From positions 1 through 64,000 of the forward strand of contig JAZSJJ010000008.1 of NCBI GenBank assembly GCA_045534225.1: 64,000 nt of DNA. The letters run 5' to 3'. Position numbers and translations under genes: made by a program. Shown here in pieces: positions 32,633-41,862 of this stretch. The stretch's first letter is position 1, and every line of letters starts with the position of its first letter. The stretch is from UMGS1649 sp045534225 (GTDB lineage: Bacteria; Bacillota; Clostridia; TANB77; CAG-465). Under the pieces are notes generated by a model. That model was not told where the DNA came from. It saw only the letters and a list, made by a program, of their open reading frames with translations, and ran no database searches.

Positions 32633-34813
32633 ATGGCGTTTGCAAAGAAAGCACACAAAACAAGAGCAATGGTGTTATTATGGGCATCAGTAATAGCATT
32701 TGTGTTATTAGCTATAAGAATGTTTTGGATACAAATTGTAAAGGGAGAATATTATTCAGAAAAAGCATATTTACAACAAACGAAAGATAGAGCTATTTCT
32801 GCGAGCCGTGGAACAATATACGATACAGCTGGAAATAAGCTAGCGCTTAGTGTTTCTACAAATACGCTATCTATAGCACCGACTAACATAGAAACAGAAG
32901 ATAAAGAAAAACTTGCTAAAGATTTAGGCGAGATTTTAGAGATGTCTTGGGATACAATTTTATCTAAAATAAACAAGACAGTTTCATTAGTTACAATAGC
33001 AACTAATATAGACAAGGAAACGGCAGAAGAGTTAACTAATTACGTGTACGAAAACGAACTTAAAGGTGTATATGTAGATGAGTCTACAAGTAGAATATAT
33101 CCTTATGGTGCAATGTTATCTCACGTGTTAGGATTTACAGGAACAGATGACCAAGGACTATATGGTCTAGAATCATATTATGAAGAAGAACTAGCAGGTG
33201 AAGATGGAAGAATTGTTGGTAGTATAGATGGTGGCGGAAATGAAACGCCATTTGAAGAGGAAGAGTACATTGCGCCAACAAACGGAAGCGACATTACTCT
33301 TACAATAGATGCAACTATACAAGGTATAGTGGAAAAGAATTTAGAAAAAGCAGTAAAAGAAAACGTATCAGATAAAGGTGTATGTGTTGTAATGAGACCT
33401 TCAACTGGGGAAGTATTAGCTATGGCTACATATCCGGATTTTGATCCAAACGATCCGTTTACAATTAACGATTCAGCACTTGCAGCTAAGTGGGATACAA
33501 TGTCTTCTAGTGAGAAGAATACTGCATTAAATAATATGTGGAGAAATACAGCTATATCTGATGCGTATGAACCTGGTTCTACATTTAAAGTTGTAACAGC
33601 TTCAGCAGCTTTAGAAGAGGATATAGTTTCAATAGATCAAGCTGGAGCTTTTAATTGCAACGGGTATGTAAGCATATCTGGCTGGAAAATAAGATGTTGG
33701 AGATATCCAAGAAAACACGGAGCTCAAACATTAAGACAGGCGATTATGAATTCTTGTAACCCTAGTTTTATGCAAGCTGGCTTGAAAATAGGAAAAGAAA
33801 AATATACAGAATATTTAAGAGCATATAATTTATATGATAGAACAGGAATAGATTTACCTGGTGAAACAACAGGTATAATACATGATCCAAAGACTATGAC
33901 GGAATTAGACTTAGCAACAACATCATTTGGTCAAACAATATCTGTTACAACACTTCAAACAGCAGTTATATATTCTGCAATAGCAAATGGCGGGTATATT
34001 ATGCAGCCATATGTTGTAAAAGAAGTACGTTCAGCAGATGGCACATTGATTTCTGAAACAACACCTAAGATTAAGAAACAAGTTATTTCTGAATCTACCG
34101 CAAGTGATGTTTTATCTGCGTTATTTGATACGGTAGATAAAGGAACTGGTAAAGCTGCTAAGGTTAGCGGATATACAGTTGCTGGCAAAACAGGAACTGC
34201 CGAAGAAGGAAGAGGAAAGAACTTATGGTATATGGCGTCATTTGCAGGAATAGCACCAGTAAATGATCCGGAAGTGGTAGTAATCTTTAGTCTATATGAT
34301 CCTAAAGGGCCAAGTGGACACCAAGGAGGAACAATATGTGCTCCGGTTGTAGGTAACATTATAGATGAAACATTAAGATATCTAGATGTAAATCCAAGTT
34401 ATGCGGTAGAGGAAACTACAGTCAAAACAGTTGTAGTACCAGACGTAACAGGAAAGACATATAAAGAGGCAAAAGAAGCTTTAGAAAAATTAGGATTAAA
34501 CATAGCATCAGATAACACTATAGCATCAGATAAAATAATATTAGACCAAATACCAAAAGCAGGTGCTAATTTAATAGAAGACGGAACAGTAAGAGTATAT
34601 AATTCTACTGATGCTAAAAAAGATACAACTACTGTACCAGATGTAAGGGCTTTAAGTGTTAAGAAGGCAATATCTAAATTAAATAAAGCAGGCCTAAATA
34701 TTAAAGTAGTTGGAAATGGCAACGCAATTATTCAAGACGCAAGTCCTGGAGATGTTGTTACAAAAGGTTCAATAATTACAGTTAAGTTTGTAGATACAAC
34801 AGACTTACATTAA
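32633..34813 (+). CDS. spoVD: SpoVD/FtsI-type penicillin-binding protein with PASTA domains
   Basis: 726 residues. N-terminal membrane helix (about 10-30), dimerisation domain, then the transpeptidase domain with active-site motifs STFK (catalytic Ser near 315), SCN (near 370) and KTGT (near 520). Two C-terminal PASTA repeats (VVVPDVTGKTY and TTVPDVRALSV, each about 55-60 residues) end the protein. It cross-links peptidoglycan at the septum or in the spore cortex. This layout is shared by SpoVD and by vegetative PBP2b; which role applies cannot be told. The ATG at 32633 follows AAAGGAGGTG. Confidence 0.92.
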   Translation: MAFAKKAHKTRAMVLLWASVIAFVLLAIRMFWIQIVKGEYYSEKAYLQQTKDRAISASRGTIYDTAGNKLALSVSTNTLSIAPTNIETEDKEKLAKDLGEILEMSWDTILSKINKTVSLVTIATNIDKETAEELTNYVYENELKGVYVDESTSRIYPYGAMLSHVLGFTGTDDQGLYGLESYYEEELAGEDGRIVGSIDGGGNETPFEEEEYIAPTNGSDITLTIDATIQGIVEKNLEKAVKENVSDKGVCVVMRPSTGEVLAMATYPDFDPNDPFTINDSALAAKWDTMSSSEKNTALNNMWRNTAISDAYEPGSTFKVVTASAALEEDIVSIDQAGAFNCNGYVSISGWKIRCWRYPRKHGAQTLRQAIMNSCNPSFMQAGLKIGKEKYTEYLRAYNLYDRTGIDLPGETTGIIHDPKTMTELDLATTSFGQTISVTTLQTAVIYSAIANGGYIMQPYVVKEVRSADGTLISETTPKIKKQVISESTASDVLSALFDTVDKGTGKAAKVSGYTVAGKTGTAEEGRGKNLWYMASFAGIAPVNDPEVVVIFSLYDPKGPSGHQGGTICAPVVGNIIDETLRYLDVNPSYAVEETTVKTVVVPDVTGKTYKEAKEALEKLGLNIASDNTIASDKIILDQIPKAGANLIEDGTVRVYNSTDAKKDTTTVPDVRALSVKKAISKLNKAGLNIKVVGNGNAIIQDASPGDVVTKGSIITVKFVDTTDLH

Positions 34814-34892
34814 AAGCATATTATTTTGTAATATGACTTAAAATTTGTATGAAAGTGTGGTATAATTACTACGCATATTAGGAGGGATAATA

Positions 34893-36365
34893 ATGTTATT
34901 ACAATATCTAGTAGAAGAGTTAGATAAAAAAACTAAAGGCGATTTGAATATAAATATAAATAAAATAGAATATAGTTCAGAAAAGATAGGACTAGGTGAC
35001 TTGTTTGTCGCTATAAAAGGCTTTGAAACAGATGGCCATGATTATATAGTAGATGCAGTAGCAAACGGTGCTGTAGCGGTAATAATAGATGAAGAATATA
35101 TGGATAAGGTAAATGTAAACGTACCCGTTATAGCTGTTCCTAATTCTAGAATAGCTTTAGCAGAAGTAGCAGCTAAGTTTTATGATTATCCAGCAAGTAA
35201 ACTAAAAGTAATAGGAATAACAGGAACAAAAGGTAAAACAACAACTGCATATATGGTAAGAGATATTATGCTAGCAGCTAAAAAGAAAATTGGTATGATA
35301 GGCACAATATATAACACTTATGCAGACAAAGTTATAGAAGCAGTTAGAACTACGCCAGAATCTTTAGATATACAAAAGTTATTAAAAGATATGGTAGATA
35401 GTGGTATGGAATATGCTGTAATGGAAGTTTCATCCCATGCACTAGAACTTCATAGAGTACACGGTATTAAATTTGAAATAGGAATATTTACAAATCTAGG
35501 ACGTGAACATTTAGATTTCCATGGGGATATGGATAACTATCTTAAAGCAAAAGCAAAGCTGTTTGAACAAAGTATATTTGGAATAATTAATGTAGACGAT
35601 ATATATGCTCCAAAGTTGCTTAAACATGTAACTTGCAAATATGCAAAATACGGTTTAGATAACGAAGCTAACGTATCTGCTACAGACATTAGAATAAATA
35701 ACAATTATGTAGATTTCAAAATGTACATAAACAAACAATTACAAACAATTACTGTCCCTATACCAGGAAAATACACAGTATATAATGCAGTGGCGGCAGT
35801 AGCAGCTTGTAGTATGCTGGGAGCCCAAATGCAAGATGTATTAGTAGGCCTTTCAACAGTTAAAGTTCCAGGTAGAAGTGAAATAGTAGATATAAACAAA
35901 ACATTTGCGGTATTAATAGATTATGCACACAATCCATCAAGTTTAGAAGCTATTCTTGTAAATACTAAAAAATATATTAAGGGAAGAGTAATTTTAGTAT
36001 TTGGATGTGGTGGTAATAGAGATAAAGAGAAACGCGCAGAAATGGGTAAACTGGCAGGAACATACGCGGACTTTACTATAGTTACAACAGATAATCCAAG
36101 AGATGAGAAGCCAGAAAATATAATTAAAGAGATAGAAGCAGGAATTAAACAAACAAGAGGATTGTTCAAGGTAATACCAAATAGAAAAGATGCAATAGAG
36201 TTTGCGATGAGAATTGCTTGGGCTAACGATACGGTAATACTTGCAGGTAAAGGACATGAAACATATCAAGAGTTGGCTAAGGGTAAAAAGATACATTTTG
36301 ACGAAAGAGAAATCGTTAAAAAGGCAGCAGAAAAGATGCCTGGTAAAAACGAAGTAAAATATTAA
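34893..36365 (+). CDS. murE: UDP-MurNAc-tripeptide synthetase (meso-DAP adding)
   Basis: 490 residues. ATP-binding GITGTKGKTTT (about 109-119), AVMEVSSHAL (about 175-184), and DNPRDE near 410. The DNPR motif is the one that selects meso-diaminopimelate rather than Lys, so the peptidoglycan is predicted to be of the A1-gamma type. Cytoplasmic. Promoter-like TGgTATAAT (34858-34866) with an extended -10 precedes it, so part of the cluster may start here. murF, usually next, is missing. Confidence 0.95.
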   Translation: MLLQYLVEELDKKTKGDLNININKIEYSSEKIGLGDLFVAIKGFETDGHDYIVDAVANGAVAVIIDEEYMDKVNVNVPVIAVPNSRIALAEVAAKFYDYPASKLKVIGITGTKGKTTTAYMVRDIMLAAKKKIGMIGTIYNTYADKVIEAVRTTPESLDIQKLLKDMVDSGMEYAVMEVSSHALELHRVHGIKFEIGIFTNLGREHLDFHGDMDNYLKAKAKLFEQSIFGIINVDDIYAPKLLKHVTCKYAKYGLDNEANVSATDIRINNNYVDFKMYINKQLQTITVPIPGKYTVYNAVAAVAACSMLGAQMQDVLVGLSTVKVPGRSEIVDINKTFAVLIDYAHNPSSLEAILVNTKKYIKGRVILVFGCGGNRDKEKRAEMGKLAGTYADFTIVTTDNPRDEKPENIIKEIEAGIKQTRGLFKVIPNRKDAIEFAMRIAWANDTVILAGKGHETYQELAKGKKIHFDEREIVKKAAEKMPGKNEVKY

Positions 36366-36389
36366 TAAGAGACATTTGGAGGAAGAATT

Positions 36390-37340
36390 ATGAATATACC
36401 ATTAATATTACTTTTATCAGGTGGAATTTCATTTGCCATAACGGTAATTTTAAGTTTAGTAATAATACCTTATTTAAGAAAACTTAAAATAGGGCAAGTG
36501 GTTCGTTCTGATGGACCAGAAGAACATTTGAAAAAGACAGGTACACCTACTATGGGTGGAATAATGATGCTAATTGCAATAATAGGAATACTTGCTATTT
36601 TTGCGTTTAAGTATCCAGTACTTATACTTCCAATTATACTAATATTAGGCTATGGAATAGTTGGATTTATAGACGATAGAAAGAAACTAGTAGAAAAAAG
36701 TAGCGATGGAATAAGCGCTAAAATGAAGATGATACTTCTATTTGTATTCTCAGTAGCATTTCTTGTATTATACATGGTATTTTGCGATTGGGGTACAGGA
36801 ACTAATATACCTTTCTTAGACTGGGCAGGAGTATTTGTAGTGTTTACTATGCTAGTAATGCTTGGAACAAGTAATGCAATAAACTTAACAGACGGTCTAG
36901 ATGGTTTAGCATCAGGTGTAAGTGCAATAATTATGACATTCTTTACAGCAGTAGCAATAAAAAGAGGAGATACGGCTATGGTAGTTCTTGGAGCTACAAC
37001 AGTAGGAGCAACATTAGGCTTTTTAATATTTAATGTGAAACCAGCAAAGGTGTTTATGGGAGATACAGGCTCTCTTGCATTAGGTGCATCAATAGCAGCT
37101 ATTGCAATACTTATGAAAATGCCAATGTATCTATTAATTGTAGCACTGATACCAGTAGTAGAAACATTATCTTCAGCACTTCAAGTAATATATTTCAAAG
37201 CTACAAAAGGTAAAAGATTATTTAAGATGGCTCCGCTACATCATCATTTAGAATTAAGCGGATTAAAAGAAACAACAATAGTAATCTTGTTTTGGGGAAT
37301 AACAGCAGTATTATCTTTAATGGGATTTATATTAGTATAG
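36390..37340 (+). CDS. mraY: Phospho-MurNAc-pentapeptide translocase
   Basis: 316 residues and about ten membrane helices. It makes lipid I from UDP-MurNAc-pentapeptide and undecaprenyl phosphate. Typical MraY motifs: KKTGTPTMGGI (about 49-59), FIDDRKK near 93, NAINLTDGLDGLA (about 169-181, catalytic Asp pair) and a histidine cluster APLHHHLE (about 285-292). Good AGGAGGA, gap of 24 bases to murE. Confidence 0.96.
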   Translation: MNIPLILLLSGGISFAITVILSLVIIPYLRKLKIGQVVRSDGPEEHLKKTGTPTMGGIMMLIAIIGILAIFAFKYPVLILPIILILGYGIVGFIDDRKKLVEKSSDGISAKMKMILLFVFSVAFLVLYMVFCDWGTGTNIPFLDWAGVFVVFTMLVMLGTSNAINLTDGLDGLASGVSAIIMTFFTAVAIKRGDTAMVVLGATTVGATLGFLIFNVKPAKVFMGDTGSLALGASIAAIAILMKMPMYLLIVALIPVVETLSSALQVIYFKATKGKRLFKMAPLHHHLELSGLKETTIVILFWGITAVLSLMGFILV

Positions 37341-37358
37341 AATAATAGGAGGAAGAGC

Positions 37359-38483
37359 ATGGCTAAAATTGTAGAAAAATTAAAAGCGCTTAAAGACTGG
37401 AAATTAGTAGATTTCCCGTTCCTTTTCACGCTTTTAGTTCTTCTTGCAATTGGTCTTATTGCTCTTTCTTCTGCTAGTTCATACTATGCCTTAACAGAAA
37501 CTGGAGATAGCATGTACTACTTAAAAAGACAACTTGGGTTTGCTGCTTTTGGTTTAGCTGTTATGGTGTTTGTAATGACATGGGAAAAGAAAAATTACAA
37601 AAGATTTAGCTATCTAGCTTTCATAATAGCAGGTATATTTATGGTCCTTGTAGAAGTACCGGGGCTAGGCGTTACGGTAAAAGGTGCTAAACGTTGGCTA
37701 AATCTAGGCTTTACTTTCCAACCATCTGAAGTATTAAAGTTAGGATTAATAATGGCATTAGCTAGATATATTTCAGAAAACCAAAAGAAAATGAAAAGCT
37801 TTAAGGGCTATATAGTTCCTTTAGGAATGCTGGCAGGTGCAATAATTTTCACATATTTGCAATCTCACATGAGTGCTATGATTGTTATGTGTGTAATATT
37901 TGGTATAGTGATGCTATGTAGTGGCTTTAAGATTAATTGGAAAATAGTTGGACCTCTACTTGTAATAGGTATAATTGGAGTTGGGGCGTTCTTCTTAACA
38001 GAAGATTATAGAAGGGAAAGAATATTCTCGTATTTAAATCCAGATGTAGATATTACAGGCAGCAACTGGCAACCAACGCAAAGTCTTTATGCAATAGGTT
38101 CAGGTGGGCTTTTTGGTAAAGGATTAGGCCAAAGTAGACAAAAATATTTATGGCTTCCAGAGGCGCAAAACGACTTTGTATTTTCTGTATATGCAGAGGA
38201 ATTTGGGTTTGTAGGATCACTTGTAGTAATTATACTTTTTATAACATTAATATATAGAGGAGTGTCAATAGGATTAAATTCTAAAGATATGTATGGAATG
38301 CTTGTGACGCTCGGCATAATTGGAATGTTTGCATTCCAGATAATAATAAATATAGCGGTTGTAACAAAAACAATGCCAACAACTGGTATGCCGCTTCCAT
38401 TCTTTAGCTCAGGTGGTACATCACTTGTAATAAACTTAATAGCAATGGGAATAGTACTTGGAATATCTAAGGAAAATAAATAA
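37359..38483 (+). CDS. ftsW: SEDS glycosyltransferase FtsW/SpoVE
   Basis: 374 residues and ten membrane helices. GAKRWLNLGFTFQPSEVLKL (starting near 108) and TGMPLPFFSSGGTS near the C-terminus are hallmark SEDS motifs. It polymerises glycan strands from lipid II together with the transpeptidase. Whether it is the vegetative FtsW or the cortex-specific SpoVE cannot be decided; no second copy is in the window. Located where murD often lies between it and mraY; murD is missing here. Confidence 0.93.
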   Translation: MAKIVEKLKALKDWKLVDFPFLFTLLVLLAIGLIALSSASSYYALTETGDSMYYLKRQLGFAAFGLAVMVFVMTWEKKNYKRFSYLAFIIAGIFMVLVEVPGLGVTVKGAKRWLNLGFTFQPSEVLKLGLIMALARYISENQKKMKSFKGYIVPLGMLAGAIIFTYLQSHMSAMIVMCVIFGIVMLCSGFKINWKIVGPLLVIGIIGVGAFFLTEDYRRERIFSYLNPDVDITGSNWQPTQSLYAIGSGGLFGKGLGQSRQKYLWLPEAQNDFVFSVYAEEFGFVGSLVVIILFITLIYRGVSIGLNSKDMYGMLVTLGIIGMFAFQIIINIAVVTKTMPTTGMPLPFFSSGGTSLVINLIAMGIVLGISKENK

Positions 38484-38497
38484 GGTTAGGTGAAAAA

Positions 38498-39610
38498 ATG
38501 AGAGCAATAATAGCATGCGCAGGCAGCGGAGGACACATTAATCCGGGTATAGCGATAGCAAACGAAATACTAAAGAGAGAACCAGATAGTAAAATAATAT
38601 TCGTAGGTACAAAAACAGGCATGGAAAATGATCTTGTGAAAAAAGCAGGATTTGAGCTTGCACATATACGTGCAGGACGATTCCATAGAAGACTTACTTG
38701 GTATAATGTAAGAAATATGGCAAATGCTTTTTTAGGAATATTTGATGCAGAAAAGCTTGTAAAGAAATTTAAACCGGATGTAGTTATCGGTACGGGTGGA
38801 TTTATATGCGTTCCAATGATGAAAGCTGCCAAGAAAAAACATATACCTTATGTACTACATGAAAGTAACGCTTTCCCAGGACTATCTGTAAAATTGGTTG
38901 CAAAAGATGCAGCTAAAATATTACTTGGATTTGAAGATACTAAACAAAGATTAGATGAAAAAGTAAATTCTGTATATACAGGAACACCAGCTAAATTTGA
39001 TATGAATCATATGATGAATTTAGATAAAGAAGTTTGTAAAAAAGAATTGGGATTAGATAAGGAAACTATCGGAGATAGAAAAGTAATATTTGTAACAGGT
39101 GGAAGCCAAGGCGCAAAGAGATTTAATGAAGTAATTATTAATATGGTAAGACAATATAAACCAAAAGATTTATACTTTGTAATTGCTGTGGGTAAGGATA
39201 ATTATGATGTGGCAGTAGGAATGTTAAAAGAAGAAGATAGTGAGTATATTAAAATTGAAAAGTTTGTATACGAAATGGATAAGATGTATAAAGCATCGGA
39301 TTTATTAATTACTCGTGCAGGAGCGTTAACAATAACAGAATTAAGTATAGTAAGAAGACCAGCAATACTTGTACCGCTTCCAACAGCAGCCGAGAACCAT
39401 CAGTTCTTTAATGCTAAAGCGATGGAAAATGCTGGAGCGGGAATATTAATAGAAGAGAATGTATTGAACGAAACCGTTTTATATGATAAAATTAAAGATG
39501 TAATATATGATAATGGTTTACTTGAAACAATGGGAGAAAATGCAGCTAAGTTATATAAACCAGATGTAGAAGGTAAAATTTATCAAGAAATAAAAGAAAT
39601 TGTAGGCTAG
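38498..39610 (+). CDS. murG: UDP-GlcNAc:lipid I N-acetylglucosaminyltransferase
   Basis: 370 residues, GT28 fold. GSGGHINPGIA (about 8-18), HESNAFPGL (about 122-130), VTGGSQGAKRFN (near 199-210) and RAGALTITEL (near 271-280) are the MurG signatures. It forms lipid II on the inner face of the membrane. The ATG at 38498 follows AGGTGA. Usual length. Confidence 0.96.
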   Translation: MRAIIACAGSGGHINPGIAIANEILKREPDSKIIFVGTKTGMENDLVKKAGFELAHIRAGRFHRRLTWYNVRNMANAFLGIFDAEKLVKKFKPDVVIGTGGFICVPMMKAAKKKHIPYVLHESNAFPGLSVKLVAKDAAKILLGFEDTKQRLDEKVNSVYTGTPAKFDMNHMMNLDKEVCKKELGLDKETIGDRKVIFVTGGSQGAKRFNEVIINMVRQYKPKDLYFVIAVGKDNYDVAVGMLKEEDSEYIKIEKFVYEMDKMYKASDLLITRAGALTITELSIVRRPAILVPLPTAAENHQFFNAKAMENAGAGILIEENVLNETVLYDKIKDVIYDNGLLETMGENAAKLYKPDVEGKIYQEIKEIVG

Positions 39611-39618
39611 GAGAAAAC

Positions 39619-40446
39619 GTGGGAAGAAAAGATAATAGAACGGAATCAGTTGAAAATGTAAAAAAAGTAAATAAAACCGTTTCTAAAAAGAACAAAGGAA
39701 AGCTTAAAAGAAAAATATTAAGAGGACTAGTTTATCTAGTGCTTATAATATTTGCGCTTTCTTTGTTCTTTTTGTTAGCGTTGGGTGTGTACAAGTTATT
39801 TACAGCAAGTAGATACAATATCGGTGGAGTTAACGTAGAAGGAAATGTTAAATATACTGTAGAAGAAATTAAGGAGCTAGCTGGTATTGAAATAGGTACA
39901 AATATTAACAAACTTAAAACAGGAAAAATTGAAAAGAAGATAGAAGAATTACCTTATGTACGAGATGCTAAAGTGATGCGTAAGTATCCTGAAACAGTAA
40001 TAATAAAAATAGAAGAATACATGTCTAGTTTTGTTGCACTTAATAAGGAAACGAATGAATATATTAGACTTACAGATAAAGGTGTAATATTGGAAAAATG
40101 CAATTTGGAAGATGTTACAGAAACTGAACTGTTGTTATTCGGAATACATTTTGATGATAAACTAGGAGAAAAAATAGTTGAACTAGAGCAAAAGAAATTA
40201 CAAACACTTATAGATATGATGAAAAAATATTCTGAAGAAAACATACCTAAAAATATAACAAGTGTAGAATTTAATGAAGGAGATATTATCCTAACATTGG
40301 ATTACGATATAGATGTAATAATGGATACGAATGAAGTAGAGTACAAGCTTAATCTTTTAAGTAACATATTAGATGAAATAAACGGCAAAGTTGGAACAAT
40401 AGATATGACAATAGAGAATCCAATATTTGCTGAAAGTATTAAATAG
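39619..40446 (+). CDS. ftsQ: Division protein FtsQ/DivIB
   Basis: 275 residues. A Lys-rich cytoplasmic N-terminus (1 to about 30), one membrane helix (about 35-60), a POTRA domain (YNIGGVNVEGNVKYT..., about 66-135) and a beta domain. FtsQ/DivIB connects FtsL, DivIC and the septal synthase. The start is GTG at 39619 behind AGGAGA. Poor sequence conservation is normal, and position plus POTRA support the call. Confidence 0.88.
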   Translation: MGRKDNRTESVENVKKVNKTVSKKNKGKLKRKILRGLVYLVLIIFALSLFFLLALGVYKLFTASRYNIGGVNVEGNVKYTVEEIKELAGIEIGTNINKLKTGKIEKKIEELPYVRDAKVMRKYPETVIIKIEEYMSSFVALNKETNEYIRLTDKGVILEKCNLEDVTETELLLFGIHFDDKLGEKIVELEQKKLQTLIDMMKKYSEENIPKNITSVEFNEGDIILTLDYDIDVIMDTNEVEYKLNLLSNILDEINGKVGTIDMTIENPIFAESIK

Positions 40447-40455
40447 GAGGAAGAA

Positions 40456-41373
40456 ATGAAGGAAAATAATGCAAAACCTGTAGTAAAAGAAAAGAAAGCT
40501 ACTATAGATATAACAAAAAAAGAGCCGATAGACAAAGTTAAAAAAATTGCAAAGGAAAACGCTACAGTTGTTATGGGAAAGGCGGTAGAAAGTTCTAAAG
40601 ACTCTGTGTCAAAAAAATCAAAAGAGTTAAAAAAAGAGAAGATGGAGAGAACAAGAGAGTTGATGAAAAAATACAACATCACTTCTGTTGTTATGATTTC
40701 TTTAGTACTATTCATTTGTTCCTTCATAATTGCAGCCCAACTTAATACTGTTGGAAATACAGATATAGTAACACAAGGCTTAAGAGAAGCAGAACTTTTA
40801 ACAGAGCTTCAAAAAGCAAACAATAAATACGAAGAATTAAAAGAAGAGTATGAAAAAAGCCAAATAATAGTTGACGAGTATAGAGCGGATGCTTCAAGTA
40901 ACGACCTTTTAATATCTTCAATGACGACTTTGCTTGAAAGAGCAGAAATTCTAGCGGGACTTGTAAAAGTAAAAGGACAAGGGGTAGTAATAACGCTTGC
41001 AGATAGCACAGATACAAACATACCAGTTGAAGCCGGCCTTGTTCATGATACTGACCTTATGGCTATTGTAAATGAATTGAGAGCAGCTGGGGCGGAAGCA
41101 ATAAGTGTTAATGGCCAAAGAATAATTTCTACAACAGCAATAAGATGTGTGGGACCAACAATACAAATTAATGAAGTTAAAGTCGCTTCACCTTTCTACA
41201 TAAAAGCAATTGGTGATGCTAAATATTTAGAAAGCGCATTAAATATAAAAAATGGTATAGTAGATAATTTCAAGGTATATGGAATAAATGTGGAAGTAAA
41301 AACAGATAACAATATAACGATAGATAAATACGATAACACTTTAACATTAAAATATGCTAGCGAAGTAAAGTAG
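40456..41373 (+). CDS. DUF881 membrane protein of the division cluster
   Basis: 305 residues. An unusual charged, Lys-rich N-terminal extension of about 70 residues precedes the membrane helix (about 76-95). A coiled coil (about 110-140) and the DUF881 domain (about 155-290, with VKGQGVVITL and AEAISVNGQRI) follow, outside the cell. DUF881 proteins commonly accompany ftsQ and sbp in Firmicutes. Role not established; likely structural at the septum. Confidence 0.88.
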   Translation: MKENNAKPVVKEKKATIDITKKEPIDKVKKIAKENATVVMGKAVESSKDSVSKKSKELKKEKMERTRELMKKYNITSVVMISLVLFICSFIIAAQLNTVGNTDIVTQGLREAELLTELQKANNKYEELKEEYEKSQIIVDEYRADASSNDLLISSMTTLLERAEILAGLVKVKGQGVVITLADSTDTNIPVEAGLVHDTDLMAIVNELRAAGAEAISVNGQRIISTTAIRCVGPTIQINEVKVASPFYIKAIGDAKYLESALNIKNGIVDNFKVYGINVEVKTDNNITIDKYDNTLTLKYASEVK

Positions 41374-41382
41374 GAGGTAAAT

Positions 41383-41754
41383 ATGAAAAAACCAATAATA
41401 ACATCAATATTTGCAATTGTAATCATACTCGGCTTCATATTTGGATCTAATTTAGAAATACCATATAAATACACTGCATATATTGCAGTTGCTATACTTG
41501 CATTCTTAGATTCACTATTTGGTGGTATAGTATCAAATATGAAAAACGAATTTAATATGACAGTTTTTGTGTCAGGTTTTTTTGTTAATGCTGTTATAGC
41601 AATTTTCTTGGTATATTTAGGTCAAAAATTAAATGTAGACATATATCTTGCAGCAGTAATCGTATTTACAACAAGATTATTTACTAACCTAAGTATAATA
41701 CGTAGATTAATAATCGAAAATATAGAAGAAAATAAAAAGAACAAGAAAGCTTAA
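41383..41754 (+). CDS. sbp: Small basic protein Sbp (DUF1290)
   Basis: 123 residues with three membrane helices, opening KKPIITSIFAI and containing IPYKYTAYIAVAILAFLDS (near 25-44), characteristic of DUF1290. Nine bases after the DUF881 gene, with AGGAGG. It normally precedes ftsA/ftsZ or another DUF881 gene; here the cluster ends and ftsA/ftsZ are not in the window. Biochemical role unknown. No hairpin is obvious after it. Confidence 0.9.
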   Translation: MKKPIITSIFAIVIILGFIFGSNLEIPYKYTAYIAVAILAFLDSLFGGIVSNMKNEFNMTVFVSGFFVNAVIAIFLVYLGQKLNVDIYLAAVIVFTTRLFTNLSIIRRLIIENIEENKKNKKA

Positions 41755-41800
41755 ACTAGAAAAAAGAAATGTCACAAAAATACATGTATAGTCGAATAGA

Positions 41801-41829
41801 TTGAGACTAAAAAATATAAAATATATAAT
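41801..41829 (+). promoter_or_regulatory. clpC promoter
   Basis: TTGAGA (41801-41806), 17-base spacer, perfect TATAAT (41824-41829). No CtsR-type heptad repeat (GGTCAAA) is seen nearby. Confidence 0.75.
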
Positions 41830-41862
41830 GGTACCGAAACGTAAAAGTGGAGGTATTTTTTT

